Of a stretch of DNA of 64,000 bases, positions 29,090 to 39,221 are shown piece after piece; positions within the stretch are counted from its first letter, which is position 1; each line of letters starts with the position of its first letter. The notes under the pieces are model-generated. The model worked only from the letters and a program-made list of their open reading frames with translations. It was not told the origin of the DNA and ran no database searches. The translations under genes were made by a program, and so were the position numbers. The DNA comes from Carnobacterium gallinarum DSM 4847 (GTDB lineage Bacteria; Bacillota; Bacilli; Lactobacillales; Carnobacteriaceae), in the NCBI RefSeq assembly GCF_000744375.1, contig NZ_JQLU01000004.1, positions 310,001 to 374,000 on the forward strand, written 5' to 3'.

Positions 29090-30406
29090 TTAAATGTGTT
29101 TTGCTTTTTCTTGCTCAATCTCACTTTGAGCTTGTTTAGGTAAGATCAGGTTTAAAATAATTCCAACAACAGTTGCTAAACTCATACCAGATAAAGTTAA
29201 CGATCCGAATTGGAAGTAAGCTCCACCGATACCGATTACGAGAATAACTGAAGCAATAATTAAGTTACGTTTTTTATCAAAGTCAATCTTGTTATCAAGT
29301 AAGATTCTTAAACCGCTTGAAGCAATTACTCCGAATAACAAGAAGCTAATTCCCCCAATAACTGGTCCCGGGATACTTAGGATGACGGCACTTACTTTTC
29401 CTACAAAGCCGAACAAAATGGCTAATGTTGCGGCTCCGCCAATAACGAAGACACTATGAACTTTTGTTAAGGCCAACACACCAATGTTCTCACCGTAGCT
29501 TGTAGCTGGCGGACCACCTAGTAATGAAGCGACAACTGTTGCGGTACCATCAGCAAATATTGTTCTTGAAAGACCGGGCTTTTTAAAGAAGTTACGTTCT
29601 GTAATCTTATTTAAAACCATCAGATGCCCGATATGTTCGCTCATTGTTACAAATGCGATAGGCGCCATAGTTGCTAGTCCGATTAATGAAAAGCTTGGAC
29701 TATAAGAGACAAAGGGAATTTCAAAGTTAGGAATTTGGAACCATGATGCAGCTTCAACACCTGATAAATCAACAATGCCAAAGGCTAGTGATAACAGATA
29801 CCCACCAAAAATTCCGATTAAGATTGGAATTAAGCTTAAAAATCCTTTCAAATACATATTACAGACAATCGTAATGCCTAATGTGGCTAATGCGATTAAA
29901 ATATAAGTGACACTATAATTCTCTGGTAAGGCTACTGCTTGCACATACATTGCTTGATTTGCAGCAGTTCCAGCTAAACTTAAACCAATAACCATTACGA
30001 CTGGTCCAACTACAATGGGTGGTAGAACTTTGTCCAACCAATCAGAACCAATGAATTTAATCACTAAAGCGACAATCCAATAGACTAGTCCTGCATATAA
30101 TGCTCCTTGAAAGGCAGCGGGATAACCTCCCTCTTTAATGACCATCACCATTGGCGTGATAAAGGCAAAGCTACTACCTAAATAAGCTGGAATTTTTCCT
30201 TTTGTAATAGCGATATAAAGTAACGTTCCAACTCCGGATGTAACTAAGGCAATTCCTGGATTTAAACCAACCAAGATGGGTACTAATACTGTTGCTCCAA
30301 ACATGGTAAACAAATGTTGTAAACTTAAGCCAAACCATTGTAATGGTGCGGGTTTTTCTTGGATATCTAATACTACATTTTCATTTCTAAACTCTGACTT
30401 CGACAT
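29090..30406 (-). CDS. pyrP: Uracil permease
   Basis: A 438-aa nucleobase:cation symporter-2 family protein with about 12-14 hydrophobic segments. The motif FATVVASLLGG-like region (ADGTATVVASLLGGPPATSYGENIG) carries the family nucleobase-binding signature. It sits between pyrR and pyrB behind its own PyrR attenuator, which supports uracil import for salvage. Confidence 0.95.
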   Translation of the reverse strand: MSKSEFRNENVVLDIQEKPAPLQWFGLSLQHLFTMFGATVLVPILVGLNPGIALVTSGVGTLLYIAITKGKIPAYLGSSFAFITPMVMVIKEGGYPAAFQGALYAGLVYWIVALVIKFIGSDWLDKVLPPIVVGPVVMVIGLSLAGTAANQAMYVQAVALPENYSVTYILIALATLGITIVCNMYLKGFLSLIPILIGIFGGYLLSLAFGIVDLSGVEAASWFQIPNFEIPFVSYSPSFSLIGLATMAPIAFVTMSEHIGHLMVLNKITERNFFKKPGLSRTIFADGTATVVASLLGGPPATSYGENIGVLALTKVHSVFVIGGAATLAILFGFVGKVSAVILSIPGPVIGGISFLLFGVIASSGLRILLDNKIDFDKKRNLIIASVILVIGIGGAYFQFGSLTLSGMSLATVVGIILNLILPKQAQSEIEQEKAKHI

Positions 30407-30443
30407 AAAATAAGTGCTCCCTACTGATTTGTATTTATTCTAT

Positions 30444-30575
30444 AAAAAAGAACCTAGCTGTCTTTGTGAGACCTCTAGGTTCGGCTGTTTCCATGAATAA
30501 AGACCAGTTTCAAACGATTCGTTTGTCGCTAGCTTTCAAGAATAACAGTGTGACCTTCTGTGCCTCTCTGGACTC
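30444..30575 (-). promoter_or_regulatory. PyrR attenuator upstream of pyrP
   Basis: On the minus strand a PyrR-binding anti-antiterminator sequence AGTCCAGAGAGGC (30562-30574) is followed by antiterminator sequence and a terminator whose arms GAACCTAG and CTAGGTTC lie at 30475-30482 and 30450-30457, ending in a U run. PyrR with UMP would favour termination before pyrP. Confidence 0.92.
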
Positions 30576-30591
30576 AGTTAAAGTTTCACTT

Positions 30592-31283
<692 letters not shown>

Positions 31284-31319
31284 ATTGTTAAAGGAAATAT
31301 TTAATTTTTAACTAAAATA

Positions 31320-31348
31320 ACTATAACGAATTCGCTTATAAATGTCAA
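31320..31348 (-). promoter_or_regulatory. pyr operon promoter
   Basis: A consensus -35 TTGACA (31343-31348), a 17-bp spacer and -10 TATAGT (31320-31325) on the minus strand. The TGA stop codon of rluD lies inside the -35 hexamer. Confidence 0.88.
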
Positions 31349-32256
31349 TCTTTATTTCTTAACTCTGTTAAAGTTTCTTCAAAAATTGCTGGAAGCGGTG
31401 CTTCAAAGGTTAGAAACTCACCAGTAGTAGGATGTTTAAAGCCTAATACCTTCGCATGTAAGAATTGACCATTGCCACTTAAAGTTTTTTTAGGTCCATA
31501 AGTTGGATCACCAGCAATTGGGTAACCAATATAACGCATATGCACACGGATTTGATGGGTACGCCCGGTTTCAAGTTTTAAGGATACTAAAGTAAAATCT
31601 TGTAAAGCTTCAATCACTTTAAAATGAGTCACAGCTGGGCGACCATCATCAATAATGGCTTGCTTTTTACGATCTTCTTTAGCACGACCAATTGGAGCAT
31701 CAATCGTTCCTTTTTCATGAGGGATTTCACCATGAACTAACGCGATATACTCTCTTAAAGAAGTTTTATCTTTTAATTGAGCGGCTAATTTTTCATGAGC
31801 ATGGTCATTTTTAGCTACCATTAATAAACCAGAAGTATCTTTGTCAATTCGATGAACAATTCCTGGACGAACGACACCGTTGATTCCTGATAAATCTTTA
31901 ATATGATACATCAAAGCATTTACTAAAGTTCCAGTCATATGTCCAGCAGATGGATGAACTACCATTCCTTGAGGTTTATTAACTACTAAAACATCTTCAT
32001 CTTCGTAGACAATATCTAAAGGAATATTTTCAGCTAAGATTTCTAAAGGAACTGCTTCAGGTTCAATAATCTGAATTTTATCTCCTTGTTGTACTTTGTA
32101 ATTTGCCTTAGAAGGTTCTTGATTAACCAGAACTGCTCCTTCTTTAACCCATTGTTGCAATTGTGAACGACTTTTATCAGGTAATAACTCTGTTAAAACC
32201 TTATCTAAACGTCCTTTTTCTTCATTTACTGTGAAATTATGTGTATCCATTTCCAT
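31345..32256 (-). CDS. rluD: RluA/RluD family 23S rRNA pseudouridine synthase
   Basis: 303 aa from the ATG at 32256, 10 nt after AGAAGGA; a TTG at 32265 lies too close to that site. An S4 RNA-binding domain (RLDKVLTELLPDKSRSQLQQ) is followed by the catalytic domain with Asp138 in HRIDKDTSGLL, and the conserved GRTHQIRVH and YPIAGDPTYG blocks. It makes pseudouridine in rRNA, RluD-like by sequence. Its position between lspA and pyrR matches Bacillus ylyB. The stop codon is shared with the pyr promoter. Confidence 0.92.
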   Translation of the reverse strand: MEMDTHNFTVNEEKGRLDKVLTELLPDKSRSQLQQWVKEGAVLVNQEPSKANYKVQQGDKIQIIEPEAVPLEILAENIPLDIVYEDEDVLVVNKPQGMVVHPSAGHMTGTLVNALMYHIKDLSGINGVVRPGIVHRIDKDTSGLLMVAKNDHAHEKLAAQLKDKTSLREYIALVHGEIPHEKGTIDAPIGRAKEDRKKQAIIDDGRPAVTHFKVIEALQDFTLVSLKLETGRTHQIRVHMRYIGYPIAGDPTYGPKKTLSGNGQFLHAKVLGFKHPTTGEFLTFEAPLPAIFEETLTELRNKD

Positions 32257-32280
32257 TTTTTTCAAATCCTTCTTCTGCTG

Positions 32281-32739
32281 TTAAGACAGTTTTTTATTTT
32301 TTTCATCTAATAGTACGTAAATAATAACAAGTGCAACACCTATCGATAGAGAAATATCCGCCATATTAAAAATAGGGAAGTTAATAAATTCTAAACGAAC
32401 CATATCAACTACGTATCCTAAACGCAAACGATCGACAAAATTGCCTAATGCTCCTGCTAAAATTAAGGCCAAGCCTAGTGAAAATAGCCAATTTCCTTTA
32501 GCGTATTTTTGCATAATATAAACGATAGCTACCACAACAATGGTCGTAATGATATAAAAGAACCACATTTGTCCTTCTAAGATACTCCAAGCTGCTCCAG
32601 TATTCCGAATATACATCCACGATAAAATCCCAGGAATGAATTCTTTTACATCATATAACGGAATATTTTGTACAACGATATATTTTGTTAATTGGTCTAA
32701 AAGTAAAAGTACAGCTGCAACTACATAATAAACTACCAT
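32281..32739 (-). CDS. lspA: Lipoprotein signal peptidase (signal peptidase II)
   Basis: A 152-aa membrane aspartic protease with four hydrophobic helices. Catalytic aspartates are Asp112 (GNFVDRLRLGYVVDMV region) and Asp128 (FNMADISLS). It cleaves prolipoproteins such as the solute-binding protein at 61109 before the modified Cys. AGAGGG precedes the start. It is followed by rluD, 24 nt downstream. Confidence 0.96.
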   Translation of the reverse strand: MVVYYVVAAVLLLLDQLTKYIVVQNIPLYDVKEFIPGILSWMYIRNTGAAWSILEGQMWFFYIITTIVVVAIVYIMQKYAKGNWLFSLGLALILAGALGNFVDRLRLGYVVDMVRLEFINFPIFNMADISLSIGVALVIIYVLLDEKNKKLS

Positions 32740-32856
32740 GATTACCCTCTTTTCACAAAAACATTCTTTCTCTATTCTACAATAATAGCTGGGCTAAGGA
32801 TAGTTTTTTATTTGCAGATTGCGAACTTAATAGGAAATTTTAATAAATTATTTAAA

Positions 32857-32900
32857 AAACCAACAAAGATGATGAAAAAAATCATCTACTTTGTTGGTTT
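32857..32900 (-). terminator. Terminator of the L,D-transpeptidase gene
   Basis: A long near-perfect stem (AAACCAACAAAG with CTTTGTTGGTTT, plus inner GATGA pairs) lies just after the stop, with an A/T run on the far side. Confidence 0.85.
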
Positions 32901-32908
32901 ACTTGTTT

Positions 32909-34264
32909 TTAAAAGACTAATACTGGCGTTCCAACAGGTGCAGCATCAAAAAGTTGAGCCATTACACCAGGAGGCGTGTTAATACATCCATGAGAACCTT
33001 TTGTTAGGTGTAAATCCCCACCGTATGCTGGTTGCCAACTAGAATCATGAATTCCAACGCCATCCCAATCAATCGGCATCCAATATTTTACTGGTGTTGC
33101 ATAATCTTCACCACGTAAAATAGCATTTGGTTCACGATTCCAAATATAGAACGTTCCTGGGGGTGTTGGAGTAGATGGCTTGCCACTAACAATATCGGTT
33201 TCTAAAACCAGTGCGCCATCACGATAAAACCACATATGTTGAGCTGTTAAATCAACTTCTACATACGTATTGCCAATATCGCCTCCATAACCACTACCTT
33301 CATGTTGTGGATCACGATTTTGTAAATTGGTTTGCGTGGCTATATCTGAGGTTAAAGAAGTTGCTTCTTTAGTAACTAACAAATTCCAACCATAAATTCC
33401 CGGTGGAACTTGCACTTCCCCACGTTTTGAACTTTTAAAGCTACGAGTCTTAGCTTTTGTACTGTACTTAGTGTTTAATTCACCAATATAAGTAGCAATT
33501 GCTGATTCATCAATAGTCATTTTATTTTCAGGATTAACGTTCACCCAGCTTAAAAGTTTCTCAGGACTAACCGTTTCAGTTACACCATTAATAGTATAGC
33601 TGACCGTTTCTTTTGTTACGGAATCTAGTTGATTAAAATTTGCTTTCAAATCTGGATTGTCTGCATAAAGTGTGGGTTTTTGATAATTTCCATCCAAATT
33701 AATTTTGGTCTCACCTTTGTCAATTGCTGAGACTAAAACTTGTCGAACTTTGTTTAAATCAAATGTATTGCCATCAATTTCTGGTTTTAATACAAAACCT
33801 GTTGCATTTTTTTCAATTTTAGCATTTTCAGGTTTTACTCGCTCTTCATTAACTAGAGGTAACTCATTGAAAAATTGATTAAATGTCGTCTCATCATATG
33901 TTACATCATTCATTTCACTCTTTTGGCTTGTATTTGTCAACAGGCGTACTGGCCAACTCCAAGAATTTTGTTCTTTTTTAAGTTGAGTTAGTTTTTTTGT
34001 GAAATCTTCAGTAATTCCAATATCGGCACCTTGAAACTTGAAAATTTCAGTCTCATTTTCTGTTACACTAAATTCTTTAGTACGATAATATTCTTGTAAG
34101 GCTGAATTTGCTTCAGCAACTGTTTTATTTTCAAAACTCATTCCATCTACCTTGGTTTTAGGCATAAATTTAGTTTGATAGCTCATACTTTTATACACAT
34201 AAAATCCAATCAAAACAATCAGAATGATGCTCATTATTCCAACTATTTTTTTTCTAGTACTCAT
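32909..34264 (-). CDS. L,D-transpeptidase (YkuD domain, membrane anchored)
   Basis: A 451-aa protein. One N-terminal transmembrane segment (about 8-24) anchors it outside the cell. A PG-binding-4-like region covers roughly 40-270. The C-terminal YkuD catalytic domain has GDLHLTKGSHGCINTPPG with the nucleophile Cys427. It forms 3-3 cross-links in peptidoglycan or attaches proteins. The size and architecture resemble the Enterococcus faecium enzyme (about 466 aa), known to allow beta-lactam bypass. Whether it does so here is not shown. Single gene. Confidence 0.93.
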   Translation of the reverse strand: MSTRKKIVGIMSIILIVLIGFYVYKSMSYQTKFMPKTKVDGMSFENKTVAEANSALQEYYRTKEFSVTENETEIFKFQGADIGITEDFTKKLTQLKKEQNSWSWPVRLLTNTSQKSEMNDVTYDETTFNQFFNELPLVNEERVKPENAKIEKNATGFVLKPEIDGNTFDLNKVRQVLVSAIDKGETKINLDGNYQKPTLYADNPDLKANFNQLDSVTKETVSYTINGVTETVSPEKLLSWVNVNPENKMTIDESAIATYIGELNTKYSTKAKTRSFKSSKRGEVQVPPGIYGWNLLVTKEATSLTSDIATQTNLQNRDPQHEGSGYGGDIGNTYVEVDLTAQHMWFYRDGALVLETDIVSGKPSTPTPPGTFYIWNREPNAILRGEDYATPVKYWMPIDWDGVGIHDSSWQPAYGGDLHLTKGSHGCINTPPGVMAQLFDAAPVGTPVLVF

Positions 34265-34419
34265 TGTTTCATCCCATCCTTTTAAATCTATTCCTTATGT
34301 AATGTAAGAGATAGTTATTTCATTTTTATTAAAAATATTTCTTTTAATACATCCAATGTTACAATTATATAACAAAACAGGAAATATTTCATCTGTTTTT
34401 TCATTTTTTTGAAAAATAA

Positions 34420-34452
34420 AACGATATCAAATAATCTCTATTTGATATCGTT
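34420..34452 (-). terminator. Terminator of pucG
   Basis: A perfect 14-bp stem AACGATATCAAATA (34420-34433) with 34439-34452, followed on the minus strand by a T-rich tract. Confidence 0.88.
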
Positions 34453-34464
34453 AAAATTTAGTCC

Positions 34465-35679
34465 TTATTGTTCCGTAGCATAAACCTTCATTGCAGCTAA
34501 AGTCGCTTCACCTTTTATAATCGTACCACCATGATATGAAATCGAAGATTCTAAAGCTCCTAATGTGTGTAAGACATTTTCTTTGCGGCTACTATAGCCC
34601 ATATTTCCAATTCGCCAAATTTTGCCTTTCAGAGAACCAAATGAACTTGCAATTTCAACACCAAATTCATTTAACAACGTGCTACGAACTGATTCGCCAT
34701 CAACATCTTGTGGAATCTCAACACAGGTAACAGTAACCATTTTACTGGATGGATTGCCGAATAACGTTAATCCCATTGCTTTAATTCCAGCAATTAAAGC
34801 TTTTTCATTTATTAAATGGCGAGCATATCGATCATTAAGACCTTCTTCAGAAACAATACGCAAGCCTTCGTGAATGCCGTAAATCATAGAAGTCATTTCT
34901 GTGTGATGATTAATATGCTCCGGACCCCAATAACGTTGAATTTGACTTAAATCTAAATAATTACTTTTAATAAAATCATCATTTCTAAATTCTTCTGACA
35001 ATCCTAATTCCATTTGGTATCTAGAGGTTAATAATTTTTCAACTTTGTCATTGTAGGTGATTGGTGCCATGCCTGATGGTACGCTTAAACATTTTTGTGT
35101 GCCACCAACAGCAATATCAATTCCCCACTCATCTACTTTAACTGGTGTGCCACAAAAAGTAGCAACTGCATCCACTAAAAATAAGTGATCATTTGCTTGA
35201 CAATAGAGCCCAATTTCTTTTAAATCTTGAATTTGACCAGTGGACGTCTCACCATGGACCATAGCAACAATTTTTGGATTAAATTCTTTAATAGCTGAGA
35301 TAACTTCCTCAGCCTTAAACGTTTGTCCCCACTCTTTTTCGATTAATTTGACTTCTGCGCCAGCTCTTTGGGCTAATTCAACAAATAAATAACCAAATCG
35401 ACCATATGCTGGAACTAAAACACGATCTCCAGGTTGAACAAGCCCTAACATAGCAGCTTCTAGACCAGATCGAGATGTCCCATCAACAACAAAGGCTTGT
35501 TGATTTTTTGTTTCAAATGGCGTTTTTAATAAAGTTGAAACTTCAGTCATTAATTTGAAGAACTCAGGATCATATTGACCAATAATCGGAGTTGATAAAG
35601 CTTTTAAAACTCTTGGATCAGCTTCGACTGGACCGGGTGTCATAATTGTACGTGTTGGGACAGAAATTTGTTTAAACAT
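34465..35679 (-). CDS. pucG: (S)-ureidoglycine-glyoxylate aminotransferase (class V, PucG type)
   Basis: A 404-aa PLP aminotransferase of the alanine-glyoxylate family. Cofactor residues are Lys196 in GGTQKCLSVPSG and Asp170 in FLVDAVATFCG. The start MFKQISVPTRTIMTPGPVEAD follows GGAGGAAG. PucG moves the amino group of ureidoglycine to glyoxylate, giving oxalurate and glycine. This identity rests on the divergent pucR gene and the nearby ureide cluster; by sequence alone serine- or alanine-glyoxylate transaminase is possible. It is transcribed alone, away from pucR. Confidence 0.82.
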   Translation of the reverse strand: MFKQISVPTRTIMTPGPVEADPRVLKALSTPIIGQYDPEFFKLMTEVSTLLKTPFETKNQQAFVVDGTSRSGLEAAMLGLVQPGDRVLVPAYGRFGYLFVELAQRAGAEVKLIEKEWGQTFKAEEVISAIKEFNPKIVAMVHGETSTGQIQDLKEIGLYCQANDHLFLVDAVATFCGTPVKVDEWGIDIAVGGTQKCLSVPSGMAPITYNDKVEKLLTSRYQMELGLSEEFRNDDFIKSNYLDLSQIQRYWGPEHINHHTEMTSMIYGIHEGLRIVSEEGLNDRYARHLINEKALIAGIKAMGLTLFGNPSSKMVTVTCVEIPQDVDGESVRSTLLNEFGVEIASSFGSLKGKIWRIGNMGYSSRKENVLHTLGALESSISYHGGTIIKGEATLAAMKVYATEQ

Positions 35680-35900
35680 AATACTTCCTCCTTCGTAATT
35701 TAAAGCGGATGCTAAGACTTAACTTAAAAGCAACACTTTCTCTCACTTACTATTTTAATAGAATTCCTCTCCTGATTCCTTGTTCAAATAAGACAATAAA
35801 AGAAAGGAATTTCGTTCAAATTAACTAACTATAAGATTGCTTTCACTAAAAAAAAACGGTAGAATAATTAAATGAAGTCACATACTTAGGAGTTAACCTT

Positions 35901-37535
35901 ATGACAACGATTGGGGATTTATTAACCATTCCTTATTTTTCTACGATTCAAGTATTAAACCAACAAGCTGATTTAACAAAACGTGTGGATACGATAGAGA
36001 TATCTGAAACACCGGATGTAGCCTCTTACTTACCTGAAAATGCTTTTTTATTAACAACGGGAATGGTATTTAAAGACGACCCAGCGGGTTTTTGCACTAT
36101 GCTACGTTCTTTAGCCGCCTTGCCTGCAGCGGGAATTGGAATTAAATTAGGCCGCTTCATTGATGAGCTTGACCCAAGTGTTTTAGCTGTTGCTGATGAA
36201 TTGGGGTTACCCGTTCTGCAAATCCCTGCTACGGTTACATTAGGAACCATTTCACATCAACTTTTATCTTACTTATGGGATCAAGAAACTGAAAAATTGA
36301 CATTTGCTTTGGATATCCAACAAAAGTTTTCTAATATGATGATTAAAGGTGCTACCTTAACTTCTTTAATTAGACATTTAGGTTCCATTTTAAAAAGACC
36401 TGTTCTTTTGGTTAATCCCTTTTTAGATAGTGTAGCGGAATCTAGACATTTGCAACAAGATCCTGAATTTGCAAAGTTCACTATTGATAAAATTAAACCA
36501 AAATTAAAAGAAGCTCAACAATTAGGAAAAGAATACTCTTTTGTTATTGAGAACGAGCATGAAAAGCGCTTGTTAGTTTCAGTCTTCCCAATTATGAGTA
36601 GCGCATATTTTCCCTATTTATTAGTTATTTTCAAAGCAGATCAAATTCCATATCCATTTTCTCAATTTGCAATTGAACAAGCCAATACGGTCCTCTCGTA
36701 TACCCTTTATAAAAATTTGAAATTAACTGAAAGCTCGTTAAATCAAAAAGAAGATTTTTTCTATCAACTTATTGAAAAGAAAATACCTGAAGAATTGAAC
36801 TCAATTAATTGGTTAGATTATGGGAAAGACTACGGCTTAATCTCTTCTAATTATTACCGAGTTGTAGTGATTAATTTTGAAGAAAGTTTACAGGATCAAA
36901 CCAATCAGCAGCTTTCTGATGATCGCTCTAATTTAAGTTATGAATGGCTAAAAAAACAACTAAATCAACAGTTTAAACATGGATTATTATTTCCAATCAA
37001 GCATAGTCATTATTTTGCTTTACTTCTTCAGAAATCGGTTCCTTTGTTAAGTGAAAAATTAGTATTGATTCGCGAAGGACTATTGAAACAACTTCCAATT
37101 TCTTTGCATTTTTCTATTGGGAATGAAGCGACTAATCCTGCCAGTATTCATTTTTCATTTAGTGAAGCGATGGATACCCTAGAGATTGGCTTAAAAGAAG
37201 ATACTCAACCCGTTATTAGTTTTTTTCAATCAAAGGGGCTTAATAAGTTAATCGAATACATTCCAACAGAAGACATTGAACATTTTTGTATTGTGAATTT
37301 GAAAAGTTTAGCTTATCCGCAAAGCGAAATGAATCGCGAACTCCGTCGCACATTAAAGATCTACTTAGAATCTCAATGTGAAATTACTGTCACAGCTAAA
37401 AAATTATTTATTCATCGAAATACAGTTAAATATCGAATTGCTAAATGTGAAGAGTTATTTGAAACACCTATTAATGATCCAGAATTATCTTTAAATTTAC
37501 GTTTAGCCTTAGTTTTATCTGAAACTGAAACTTAA
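35901..37535 (+). CDS. pucR: PucR family transcriptional regulator
   Basis: A 544-aa protein. The N-terminal PucR purine-catabolism domain (MTTIGDLLTIPYF onward, about 1-125) is followed by a GGDEF-like middle and a C-terminal HTH (VTAKKLFIHRNTVKYRIAKCEELF, near 505-530). In Bacillus subtilis PucR senses purine breakdown products such as allantoin or allantoate and activates uptake and breakdown genes. It is divergent from pucG with a 221-nt gap and close to the all cluster, so it is the likely local regulator. Confidence 0.9.
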   Translation: MTTIGDLLTIPYFSTIQVLNQQADLTKRVDTIEISETPDVASYLPENAFLLTTGMVFKDDPAGFCTMLRSLAALPAAGIGIKLGRFIDELDPSVLAVADELGLPVLQIPATVTLGTISHQLLSYLWDQETEKLTFALDIQQKFSNMMIKGATLTSLIRHLGSILKRPVLLVNPFLDSVAESRHLQQDPEFAKFTIDKIKPKLKEAQQLGKEYSFVIENEHEKRLLVSVFPIMSSAYFPYLLVIFKADQIPYPFSQFAIEQANTVLSYTLYKNLKLTESSLNQKEDFFYQLIEKKIPEELNSINWLDYGKDYGLISSNYYRVVVINFEESLQDQTNQQLSDDRSNLSYEWLKKQLNQQFKHGLLFPIKHSHYFALLLQKSVPLLSEKLVLIREGLLKQLPISLHFSIGNEATNPASIHFSFSEAMDTLEIGLKEDTQPVISFFQSKGLNKLIEYIPTEDIEHFCIVNLKSLAYPQSEMNRELRRTLKIYLESQCEITVTAKKLFIHRNTVKYRIAKCEELFETPINDPELSLNLRLALVLSETET

Positions 37536-37559
37536 AAAAACTATTAAAATGCGTACTTT

Positions 37560-38093
37560 TTAACTTTGAAAATAAAGCAGTAACGCAGTTAACGTGAATC
37601 CATCTTTAATTTCATTTGTTCGGATCATGTTGAGCAATTCGGCCTTTGAAAACCACTTTACGTCATTTATTTCATCTGAATCAAAAGTTGTTTGTGAAAT
37701 ATGTTCCTTTAATTGACCAAAATAAAGATGAAATTCTTGATTGCTAATTCCGATACTTGAAAAATAAAAATAGTCTTGCTTAAGTAGTTCAACAGTATAA
37801 CCTGTTTCTTCTTTGACTTCACGTTCAGCTGCTAAAACGAGTTCTTCTTGGTCTTCTACACCCCCAGCCGGAATCTCCCACATGTTTTGATTTTGGATAT
37901 ACCGTCTAGCTTGAATCATTAGAATTTCATTTTTAGAATTGACTACTACAGCACCCACTGCTGGATGTTGAAAATCAAGAACATGGTATTCTGGGTAAGT
38001 CGTTCCAGTTTTTGTTGTAACGGAGTCGCGAAATAAGTTTACCCACTTACTTTGATAAATAACTTCTCTAGAATTTCGTTTAAAAAATGACAT
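37560..38093 (-). CDS. NUDIX hydrolase, ADP-ribose pyrophosphatase-like
   Basis: A 177-aa protein with a complete Nudix box GX5EX7REUXEEXGU at residues 77-99 (Gly77, Glu83, Arg91-Glu92, Glu95-Glu96, Gly98). An AGGVE lead-in and the N-terminal MSFFKRNSREVIYQSKWV resemble ADP-ribose or related pyrophosphatases. The substrate is unproven. It stands between pucR (convergent) and the all cluster terminator, with no evident link to ureide breakdown. Confidence 0.88.
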   Translation of the reverse strand: MSFFKRNSREVIYQSKWVNLFRDSVTTKTGTTYPEYHVLDFQHPAVGAVVVNSKNEILMIQARRYIQNQNMWEIPAGGVEDQEELVLAAEREVKEETGYTVELLKQDYFYFSSIGISNQEFHLYFGQLKEHISQTTFDSDEINDVKWFSKAELLNMIRTNEIKDGFTLTALLLYFQS

Positions 38094-38200
38094 TTTCTAA
38101 CCTCCTTCTTTAAAAAGTTTCTGTTTCTAATAGTTTAACATATTCAATAGAAATACTAAAAAAGAAGGAGTTGCTTTTCCCAGCATTTATGCAGATAAAA

Positions 38201-38239
38201 AGCTTGAGACAAAACTATTTCTTAGTTTTGCCCCAAGCT
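38201..38239. terminator. Terminator hairpin of the all cluster (repeat family)
   Basis: A 17-nt arm (38201-38217) pairs with 38223-38239 around a 5-nt loop. The AGCTTGAGACAAAACTA arm is nearly the same as that at 17072. It ends the nine-gene cluster. Confidence 0.85.
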
Positions 38240-38257
38240 CTTCTTTTAGTAAAGTGA

Positions 38258-39199
38258 TTAATCAGGTAATACTCTAGTACCAGCCTTACCTGCTAAGGCA
38301 CTGACAGCTTCGTCTAAGGAACAAATAATAGCTTCCTTGCCTTGTTCTGCAAAAGCAATCGCTGCTTCCATTTTTGGTCCCATACTACCATCAGCAAAGT
38401 GTCCTTCTGCCATATAACGTTTCGCATCAACTAATGAAACACCTTCAAGTTTTAATTGATCAGGCTTGCCATAATTTAAATAAACGTTTGGTACATCTGT
38501 TAAAATCATAAAAACATCTGCATCCACTTGTTCTGATAAGCGTAAAGCAGAACGATCCTTATCAATCACAGCTTCTACACCTTTTAAATAACCTTTTTCA
38601 TCACTAACAACTGGAATTCCACCACCACCAGTTGACACAACAATATTATCGAGGTCAATAAGTGCTTTAATAGCATCTACTCCATGAATTTTAACGGGTT
38701 GTGGTGATGGAACTACACGACGATAGCCACGACCTGCATCTTCTGCAGTTACCCACCCTTTTTCTTTTTCTAAAACTTCTGCTTCTTCTTTAGTAAAAAA
38801 AACTCCAATTGGTTTAGTTGGTTCTTTAAAGGCTGGATCTTGAGCATCCACTTCAGTTTCAGTTAATAAAGTTACAACATCTCCACTTAATTGGTTTTCC
38901 TTCAAGGCATTTTTTAATGTTTGTTCCATCATATAGCCAATGAAACCCTGTGATTCAGCACTACAAACATCAATCGGTAAAGCGGGTACAAATTCTTTTG
39001 CTTCTTCATTTTGACGTAAGATATTGCCAACTTGTGGACCATTTCCATGTGTCACCACAACTTGATGACCCGCTTTTTTTACTTCGGCAATTAAATCTGT
39101 ACTCATTTTGACATTCGCTAATTGATTTTCAAAGGTTGCTTCTTGATTTGGACGTAAGATAGCGTTTCCACCTAAAGCGATTACAACACGTTTTCCCAT
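38258..39199 (-). CDS. arcC: Carbamate kinase (AllK/ArcC type)
   Basis: A 313-aa enzyme turning carbamoyl phosphate plus ADP into ATP, CO2 and ammonia. Family features are MGKRVVIALGGNAILRP, the VTHGNGPQVGN motif, STGGGGIPVV and KDRSALRL. It is the last gene of the ureide cluster, after the allF-G-H homologues, the same set as E. coli fdrA-ylbE-ylbF-ybcF. That supports use of carbamoyl phosphate released from oxalurate rather than from arginine; no arc genes are nearby. AAAGGGG precedes the start. Confidence 0.95.
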   Translation of the reverse strand: MGKRVVIALGGNAILRPNQEATFENQLANVKMSTDLIAEVKKAGHQVVVTHGNGPQVGNILRQNEEAKEFVPALPIDVCSAESQGFIGYMMEQTLKNALKENQLSGDVVTLLTETEVDAQDPAFKEPTKPIGVFFTKEEAEVLEKEKGWVTAEDAGRGYRRVVPSPQPVKIHGVDAIKALIDLDNIVVSTGGGGIPVVSDEKGYLKGVEAVIDKDRSALRLSEQVDADVFMILTDVPNVYLNYGKPDQLKLEGVSLVDAKRYMAEGHFADGSMGPKMEAAIAFAEQGKEAIICSLDEAVSALAGKAGTRVLPD

Positions 39200-39221
39200 A
39201 ATTTAGTTCGACCCCTTTTTC

